A stretch of 64,000 bases of DNA, taken from NCBI RefSeq assembly GCF_000009905.1, contig NC_006177.1, positions 1,488,001 to 1,552,000 on the forward strand, written 5' to 3'. The stretch is from Symbiobacterium thermophilum IAM 14863. GTDB lineage: Bacteria; Bacillota; Sulfobacillia; Symbiobacteriales; Symbiobacteriaceae. The notes below the pieces were generated by a model that was not told where the DNA came from, did not search any database, and saw nothing but the letters and a program-made list of their open reading frames with translations. The translations under genes and the position numbers were made by a program. Below are positions 58,928 through 64,000 of this stretch, piece by piece; the first letter of the stretch is position 1, and each line of letters begins with the position of its first letter.

Positions 58928-59163
58928 CTACCTCCCCACGGCGCGGGCGAAGTAGAGCGCGACCTCGCCGCCGGCCGGGCCCTCGGGATCCTATAGGGAG
59001 ACGTCCAGGCCGCACCAGCGGAACCCGAGCCGCCGGTAGAACTGGATCGCCGGATCGTCGAGGTTCGAGGTCTCCAGCCACAGGCAGCGGGCGCCTACGG
59101 CCGCGGCGAACGCCTCCACCGATCCGACCAGGGCCCGGCGCAGGCCGTCCGGACGCCGTCGTG
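58928..59163 (-). pseudogene. Decayed GNAT acetyltransferase (truncated, with an amber codon)
   Basis: The minus strand encodes the C-terminal half of a GNAT enzyme: RRALVGSVEAFAAAVGARCLW, ETSNLDDPAIQFYRRLGFRW and CGLDVSL, then a TAG (plus-strand 58991-58993), then in the same frame DPEGPAGGEVALYFARAVGR and a final TAG at 58928-58930. Family members commonly read ...LYDP... across this point, so the amber codon most likely replaces a Tyr codon. The N-terminal half, including the start, is missing; the cof promoter region lies there instead. Both lesions argue for a pseudogene. Confidence 0.75.
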
Positions 59164-59229
59164 ATCCCGGCAGGGGTGGCGGTTTTGGTCGCGATCGGTT
59201 AACCTATCGATGATCAATATCTACTAGGG

Positions 59230-60063
59230 ATGGGTGACAGATTGCAGTACGATCTCGTGATCTCCGACATGGACGGTACTCTGCTGCGCGACGACAAGAC
59301 GATCTCCGACCGCACCAAGGAGGCCATCCGGCGGTTCGAGGCCGCCGGCGGCCGGTTCTCGTTCGCCACGGGCCGCGGCGTGCACGCCTCGCGGCGGTAC
59401 TTTGAAGACCTGGGGCTTCGGACGCCGCTGGTCCTGCTCAACGGATCGCTCCTCTACGATCCGGTCGCCGACCGGGAGCTGATGGTCCGTCCCCTGGATC
59501 CGGCGGCGATCGCGGCCGTGTGGCCCCGGCTGGAGGAGGCGGGGCTTCACATTCTGGTCCACGAGACGCGCAGGGCGGTGGTGCGGGAGATCACTCCGAC
59601 CATCGACGAGCACCTGCGGCTGGACGGCATCACCGTGGACGTGCAGCCGGACCTTTCGCCGGCCACCTGCGGAGACATCGTGAAGATCCTCTCCATCGGG
59701 GAGCCGGAGCAGCTGGACCGGGCCGAGGCGGCCATCCTGGCCGCGAACCTGCCGGTCAAGCTGGTGCGGTCGTTCCGCACCTACCTGGAGGTGCTTCCGC
59801 CGACCGGCGGCAAGGGCACCGGCCTGCGGGCGCTGCTGGCCCACCTGGGCATCCCCCGGGAGCGTTGCCTGGCGGTGGGCGACTACCTGAACGACCTGGA
59901 CCTGCTGGCCGAGGCCGGGCTGGCTGTCGTGGTGCGGAACGCGCACCCGGGCGTCCGGGCCGTCGCCCAGCGGGAGACGCTGTCCAACGAGGAGGACGGC
60001 GTCGCCGCCGTGCTGGACGCGCTGGTGGAGGGGCGGGAGATCGGTTTCCCGATCGGGGGCTGA
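59230..60063 (+). CDS. Cof-type HAD-superfamily phosphatase
   Basis: A 277-residue HAD hydrolase of the Cof subfamily: motif I VISDMDGTLL (nucleophile Asp), motif II FATGR, motif III Lys in GGKGTGL, motif IV VGDYLNDLDLL. The C2 cap lies between residues 85 and 190. Acts on small phosphorylated metabolites such as sugar phosphates or flavin/pyridoxal phosphates. ATG 59230 or TTG 59242 could be the start; the latter has a better ribosome site. Confidence 0.9.
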   Translation: MGDRLQYDLVISDMDGTLLRDDKTISDRTKEAIRRFEAAGGRFSFATGRGVHASRRYFEDLGLRTPLVLLNGSLLYDPVADRELMVRPLDPAAIAAVWPRLEEAGLHILVHETRRAVVREITPTIDEHLRLDGITVDVQPDLSPATCGDIVKILSIGEPEQLDRAEAAILAANLPVKLVRSFRTYLEVLPPTGGKGTGLRALLAHLGIPRERCLAVGDYLNDLDLLAEAGLAVVVRNAHPGVRAVAQRETLSNEEDGVAAVLDALVEGREIGFPIGG

Positions 60064-60083
60064 GCGGTTGCCCCTCCGGCCAC

Positions 60084-60121
60084 CATATGTTAACCTATCA
60101 TTGTGATCTGGTTGACATATG
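60084..60121 (+). promoter_or_regulatory. BirA (biotin) operator ahead of bioY
   Basis: CATATGTTAACC (60084-60095), 14 bases, GGTTGACATATG (60110-60121): 12-bp arms with 11 of 12 complementary, matching the Firmicutes BirA site TTAACC-N14-16-GGTTAA. It lies 15-50 bases before the bioY start and overlaps a possible -10 (TAACCT, with TTGCCC at 60068). Biotin-loaded BirA, encoded nearby, would repress bioY here. Confidence 0.85.
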
Positions 60122-60135
60122 GGGGTGACGGCGTC

Positions 60136-60714
60136 ATGCACGGCGCGCGACTGCGCAACCTGGTGCTGGCCGGCGTGATGGCGGCGCTCCTCGCCGCCGT
60201 CGCGCCGGTCCGTTTCTTCCTGCCCGGCGTGCCGGGGGTGCCGGTGACGCTGCAGGTGCTGGTGGTCCTCCTGGCCGGGGGACTCTTCCGGCCTGCCTGG
60301 GGCGCCGCGGCGATGGGACTCTACTTGCTGCTGGGGGCCGCGGGCCTGCCGGTGTTCGCCGGGGGCAACGCAGGGCTGCAGGTGCTGGTGGGGCCGACAG
60401 CCGGGTATCTGTGGAGTTACCCGCTGGCCGCGGCGGTGGTGGGGGCGCTGGCCCTTCCGGCTGGTCATGGAGCGGACGCTTCGGTTCGGCCCGGGCGTGT
60501 GCGCATGTTCGGCGCCATGCTGGCCGGTCTGGCCGTGATCTACGTATGCGGGGCCGGGTGGGCCTGGCTCATCGGCGGTCAGGGGCTGGCGGCCGTACTG
60601 GCCGGGTGGGTGCTGCCCTTCGTCCCCTTCGACCTGGTCAAGGCGGCGGTGGCCGCCGAGGGCGCCGCGGCATTGAGAAGGGCCCTGGCGCGGGCGGGGC
60701 TGTTGGCCGTGTGA
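60136..60714 (+). CDS. bioY: BioY biotin transporter substrate-binding component
   Basis: A 192-residue membrane protein with six hydrophobic segments, the S-component of a biotin ECF transporter. Signatures are VPVTLQVLVVLLAGGLF near residue 40, the LGAAGLPVFAGG-x-G-LQ-x-LVGPTAGYLWSYPLAA stretch, and VLPFVPFDLVKAAVA near the end. ATG 60136 has GGGGGTGACG upstream. ECF ATPase genes are not in the window. Control by the upstream BirA operator is expected. Confidence 0.93.
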   Translation: MHGARLRNLVLAGVMAALLAAVAPVRFFLPGVPGVPVTLQVLVVLLAGGLFRPAWGAAAMGLYLLLGAAGLPVFAGGNAGLQVLVGPTAGYLWSYPLAAAVVGALALPAGHGADASVRPGRVRMFGAMLAGLAVIYVCGAGWAWLIGGQGLAAVLAGWVLPFVPFDLVKAAVAAEGAAALRRALARAGLLAV

Positions 60715-60823
60715 GGGGGCTCCGCGGCGCCGCCCGGCTGTCGGCGCTCGGGTCACCCGGCGCATCCCGTGCGGCCGGCTCATGAACCTGCAGAAGACGC
60801 CTGTGGATGTCGAAGGCGCCTAC

Positions 60824-60855
60824 ACCCGCCGGTAACCTTGCCGGCGGGTCCTTCG
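60824..60855 (+). terminator. Terminator after bioY
   Basis: Stem ACCCGCCGG / CCGGCGGGT (60824-60832, 60841-60849) with an 8-base loop and a CCTTCGTT tail. Confidence 0.68.
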
Positions 60856-60940
60856 TTGTACGAGGTGCAGGCACGGACGGTTCACCCGTGTCCACCGCGT
60901 CCGCAGCGGGCGCAGTCGATTCCGGACGGAGGTGTTGTGC

Positions 60941-62692
60941 GTGAGGCTGGCACGGCTGATCGCCGGGTTCTTGATCCTCCCGCTGGTTCTTGGCTTTGGG
61001 GCCGCCAGGCCGGCTGCCGCGGCCGAAGCCGCCGGCGTTGCGGCCCCGGGCAGCGGTTTTCGCCTGGAGAGGTCTGAACTGGGCGGCCAGGAAGGGCCCG
61101 CTGCGGTGTCCGTGTTCGACGGCGTCGCCTACCTCCTGGACGCCGAGGAGCACCGGATTGTGGCCTTTGGCGCCATCGCCGGCAAGAAGATGGACGTGAT
61201 CCGGTATCCGGACCGGTACGCCGCCACGGATATGGCCTTTGACGGCAAGCACTTCCATCTCCTGGATATTTCCCGACAGCGGTACGCGGTGCTGGACGCG
61301 CGCGGGAACGTGGTGTCCGACTCCCCGGCGCCGGCCGACGCGGCGTTCCGCCAAGTCGGAACGGACGTGCGGCTGGCGGAGCGCACCGCCGGCACGCAGC
61401 CGCTTCCGGTGCACGGCGGGCTAATGACCATGAGCCGGACCGACGGCTTCGGGGCCATCTCCGTCTCGGTGGACGGCGGAGCATCGTTTGCCATCGAGAG
61501 CCGGTATCTCCTGGGTGGCGCCGACCTGCTGGGTTCCAACGCGTACGGGTACTACTTCGTCGTCGAAGAGCTGCTGGACAGCCATGAGGTCACCGCGGAG
61601 CGCAGCGTCCGGTGGTACGGCCCGGACGGCCAACTCCGGGGGATCTACGAGGTGCCTTTCTGGGAGTACGCCGCCTATCCGACCCGGGACGTGGCGTTCG
61701 ATCCGGTGTCCGGGGCGGTATACAACCTGATCGTCCGGGATGAGGAGATCGAGGTGCGGACGGTGACCTGGACCGACCCCGGCGCGTACACCGGCCGCCT
61801 GGCCAGGTTGAGTCGGCAGGGCGAAGCGCCCGAAGGCCGCCCGGCGACGGAAGGCGCGAGTGCCGCGCCACCCGGGCCTGAGGTGCTGGCCGGACCGGCC
61901 CTGCAGAACCGCTCCGGGCGCGAACTGCCCGGAGATCTCTCCCGGCTCGCGGCGGCCCTGGCGGCGGAGAGTCCGGTGCGCTACCGGATCCTGGTGGTGG
62001 CCAGCGCCGAGGGGGAGGATCTCACCGGCTACCTGGACCGGGTGGTGGCCCAGTGGGGGCCGCCGGAACCGGATATGCTCTACCTGCTCATCTTCGCCGA
62101 GCAGAACTACAACATCCGCTTCTACATGGGCGCTGACTTCCGCACATCCGGGGTCGACGTGGACGAGATGTTCAACCTCGTGTACGCCTATTACCTCCTC
62201 GGCAAGCGGGACGGCGACGTGGCCGGCTCGCTGGCCCGCCTGATCGGGGCGGTGAACCGGCGCATGGCCGGCGAATGCCTCGTGTACACCCCGTACTATT
62301 CCCCGGGTCTCCGGCGCAGCGCGGCGCTGGATGCCCAGACGGTTGACGCCCTGCTCCGGTGTTACTTCGCCGGCCAGGAGGCGGAGGCGTTCCCTGACGA
62401 CCAGCGCCCGCTGGATGCCCGCTGGGACCCGGGCCTCGTCCGCGCCATCGGCGAGCTGCAGGCCGATCCGGCGGACGGGCCGGATGCGGGCGCGAGGCTG
62501 CTCTTTGAGGTCCCCTTCGACGTGCTTCCGGCTGCCGGTGCGGACTCCGTGTGGGCGAAGCAGGGCGGCGAACCGGGCGCCGACCGCTGGATCACCGGCC
62601 TGCGCTGGCGCGTTACGGTCGCACAGGAGGGCAAGTTCTGGCGGCTGGAGCGTTTCGGCCCGTATCAGCAGGATGGTACGGTCGGTCGGTGA
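60941..62692 (+). CDS. Secreted protein with propeller-like N-terminal and TPM-like C-terminal domain
   Basis: A 583-residue exported protein. The signal peptide has a hydrophobic core LIAGFLILPLVLGFG with a cleavage site near RPAAAAEA. Residues 35-290 look like a beta-propeller (repeating VFDGVAYLLDAEEHRIVAF, DMAFDGKHFHLLDISRQRY units). Residues 330-460 include GYLDRVVAQWG, DMLYLLIFAEQNYNIRFYMG and LARLIGAVNRRM, similar to TPM (repair-PSII) domains found in membrane maintenance proteins. GTG 60941 has GGAGGT upstream. Overall function unknown. Confidence 0.75.
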   Translation: MRLARLIAGFLILPLVLGFGAARPAAAAEAAGVAAPGSGFRLERSELGGQEGPAAVSVFDGVAYLLDAEEHRIVAFGAIAGKKMDVIRYPDRYAATDMAFDGKHFHLLDISRQRYAVLDARGNVVSDSPAPADAAFRQVGTDVRLAERTAGTQPLPVHGGLMTMSRTDGFGAISVSVDGGASFAIESRYLLGGADLLGSNAYGYYFVVEELLDSHEVTAERSVRWYGPDGQLRGIYEVPFWEYAAYPTRDVAFDPVSGAVYNLIVRDEEIEVRTVTWTDPGAYTGRLARLSRQGEAPEGRPATEGASAAPPGPEVLAGPALQNRSGRELPGDLSRLAAALAAESPVRYRILVVASAEGEDLTGYLDRVVAQWGPPEPDMLYLLIFAEQNYNIRFYMGADFRTSGVDVDEMFNLVYAYYLLGKRDGDVAGSLARLIGAVNRRMAGECLVYTPYYSPGLRRSAALDAQTVDALLRCYFAGQEAEAFPDDQRPLDARWDPGLVRAIGELQADPADGPDAGARLLFEVPFDVLPAAGADSVWAKQGGEPGADRWITGLRWRVTVAQEGKFWRLERFGPYQQDGTVGR

Positions 62693-62712
62693 CCGGCCGC
62701 CCGGCACCCCGC

Positions 62713-62741
62713 TTCTCCGCAGCCCTTTCAGGTGCTAGACT
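62713..62741 (+). promoter_or_regulatory. Possible promoter of the MFS gene
   Basis: TTCTCC (62713-62718), 17-bp spacer, TAGACT (62736-62741), 40 bases before the start codon. The -35 is weak. Confidence 0.35.
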
Positions 62742-62780
62742 GAGGGTGTCCGTTCCCCGAATCCACCTGGAGGGACTTGT

Positions 62781-64000
62781 GTGAACCTCACCGCCCGCCT
62801 CCGCGCCGCCGTTGACGGCTATCCCCGCATGCTGTGGTTCCTGGCGATAGGCAGCTTCCTGAACTCCACCGGAATGTCCTTCATCTGGCCCCTGACCACC
62901 ATTTACATTCACGAGCATCTGGGCCGGTCGATGACCGTCGCCGGCACCGTGCTGCTGCTCCACTCCGCCGGCGCCATGCTGGGGCAGCTGGCGGGCGGCT
63001 GGTGCCACGACCGGATCGGCCCGCGCCCGGTGATGCTGGGCGGCCTGCTGGCCGCCGCCGCGGTCACCGCGGTCCTGGGCTGGACCACGGCCTGGCCGGT
63101 CTACGTGGCCTGCATGGTCCTCTACGGTATTGCGGTCGCGCTGCCGCTTTCGCCGGTCAACGCCATGGTGGCCCGATCCTGGCCGGGGCAGGGGCGCCGG
63201 GCGTTCAACTTCAACTACGTGGCCAGCAACCTGGGCGTCGCCGCGGGAACTGCGCTGGGGGGCGTGCTCGCCGACCGGTCCTTCGCCCTGGCTTTCGGGG
63301 GAGCCTCGTGCCTCTTCCTGGTGTACACGCTCTTCACGGCGGCTTTCATCCGGGAGGAGCGGCTGCCTGCGGAGCCGTTTGACGAAGGGGCGTACCCGAG
63401 GCGGGAGGCCGTTCCGGAGGGGCCCGTACCCTGGGCGCCCATTGCGGCCCTCTGTGCCGGCTTCCTCTGCGTCACCCTGGTCTACAGCCAGTGGCAGACG
63501 GGCAACTCCATCCGGACCCAGGAGCTGGGCTTTGGCCTGTCCGCCTTCTCCCTGCTCTGGACGCTGAACGGGGCCCTGATCTTCGTGGGGCAGCCGGTGA
63601 TCGGCCTCATCGCCCGGGTCCTCCAACGCGCCGCCAGCCAGATGATGCTCGGCGTGGCGCTGCTGGCCCTCGCCTTCGGCGTGCTGCTCACCTCCGACCG
63701 CTACGGCATCTTCGTCCTCTCCATGGTGCTGCTCACCTTCGGCGAGATGCTCCTCTGGCCGGTCTTCCCCGCCAGCGTCGCGCACCTGTCGCCGCCTTCG
63801 ATGCGGGGACGGCTGCAGGGGTTCATCCTCTCCAGCGGCACCATCGGGCGGATGATCGGGCCGCTGCTGGGCGGAATGTTGTATGACGCCTTCGGTTACG
63901 CCACCCAGATCTCCGTGATGACCGCCGGCCTGGTGGTGCCCGCGCTGGCCATCCTGGTGTACGAGCGAACCCGCCGGGTGGCGGAGGCCGGGGTGGAGCC
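62781..64000 (+). CDS. Major facilitator superfamily transporter (runs off the window)
   Basis: Open from GTG 62781 (GGAGGGA upstream) to the right window edge, at least 406 residues. Twelve hydrophobic segments are expected and most are visible. The loop 2-3 signature GGWCHDRIGPRPVMLGG and the equivalent after the sixth helix are typical of drug/sugar MFS efflux proteins. The central loop is acidic and Pro-rich. The substrate cannot be deduced. Confidence 0.9.
   Translation, partial: MNLTARLRAAVDGYPRMLWFLAIGSFLNSTGMSFIWPLTTIYIHEHLGRSMTVAGTVLLLHSAGAMLGQLAGGWCHDRIGPRPVMLGGLLAAAAVTAVLGWTTAWPVYVACMVLYGIAVALPLSPVNAMVARSWPGQGRRAFNFNYVASNLGVAAGTALGGVLADRSFALAFGGASCLFLVYTLFTAAFIREERLPAEPFDEGAYPRREAVPEGPVPWAPIAALCAGFLCVTLVYSQWQTGNSIRTQELGFGLSAFSLLWTLNGALIFVGQPVIGLIARVLQRAASQMMLGVALLALAFGVLLTSDRYGIFVLSMVLLTFGEMLLWPVFPASVAHLSPPSMRGRLQGFILSSGTIGRMIGPLLGGMLYDAFGYATQISVMTAGLVVPALAILVYERTRRVAEAGVE

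Noticed and set aside
58991-58993. Recoding (pyrrolysine or readthrough) of the amber codon in the acetyltransferase remnant
   Set aside because: The gene also lacks its N-terminal half, so a dead gene is the simpler explanation.
59197-59208. GGTTAACCTATC ahead of the cof gene as a BirA site
   Set aside because: It shares 11 bases with the bioY operator's left half, but no matching right arm lies 14-16 bases away, so it is at most a decayed or chance half-site.

Overview
The window is a GC-rich (roughly two thirds G+C), densely coded stretch whose backbone is a Firmicutes-type chromosome. The gene order priA-def-fmt-(YugP-type protease)-rsmB-rlmN-PP2C-PASTA kinase-rsgA-rpe-spoVM-rpmB-asp23-fakA is the classic Bacillus/Clostridia housekeeping block. 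High GC, frequent GTG/TTG starts, a class C group II intron and spore genes point to Symbiobacterium (S. thermophilum or a close relative). That identification rests on gene content and recall, not on a database search.

Layout. 1-19.9 kb: the housekeeping block, interrupted at 3.6-6.1 kb by a group II intron inserted just after the protease gene's terminator, and by an array of 74-bp hairpin repeats. A 34-codon spoVM-like gene and a 55-codon membrane protein gene lie between cheW and hslO. 19.9-36.6 kb: a surface-glycan cluster with six glycosyltransferase genes plus a further glycosyltransferase domain in a fusion protein, two phosphodiesterase-domain fusion proteins (one with a glycosyltransferase, one with a methyltransferase), an acyltransferase, a UDP-sugar dehydrogenase, three NAD-dependent sugar epimerase/dehydratases and a sugar nucleotidyltransferase. 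34-41 kb: putative spore-surface or cell-wall proteins (carbohydrate-binding-like, SPOCS-like, two amidase-like). 41-53 kb: recG, a PspA / AAA+ ATPase / membrane protein operon, a YedE-TusA sulfur pair, a DJ-1 family protein, mscL and hemerythrin. 53.5-56.3 kb: a gerP-like spore-coat cluster ending in two Hsp20-like genes. 56.4-64 kb: birA, a lipoprotein, a decayed acetyltransferase gene, a Cof-type phosphatase, bioY with a BirA operator, a TPM-like secreted protein and a truncated MFS transporter.

How it fits together. The same promoter-like pattern (AC, 15-17 bases, CATA) lies upstream of the glycan operons, the carbohydrate-binding-like protein, the amidase and both arms of the gerP cluster. 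It resembles the mother-cell sigma E/K class. My main hypothesis is that the 20-41 kb glycan cluster and the gerP cluster are co-expressed late in sporulation and build and decorate the spore surface. The paralogous phosphodiesterase fusions would be the unusual enzymes of that pathway. This is inference from sequence; no expression evidence is available here.
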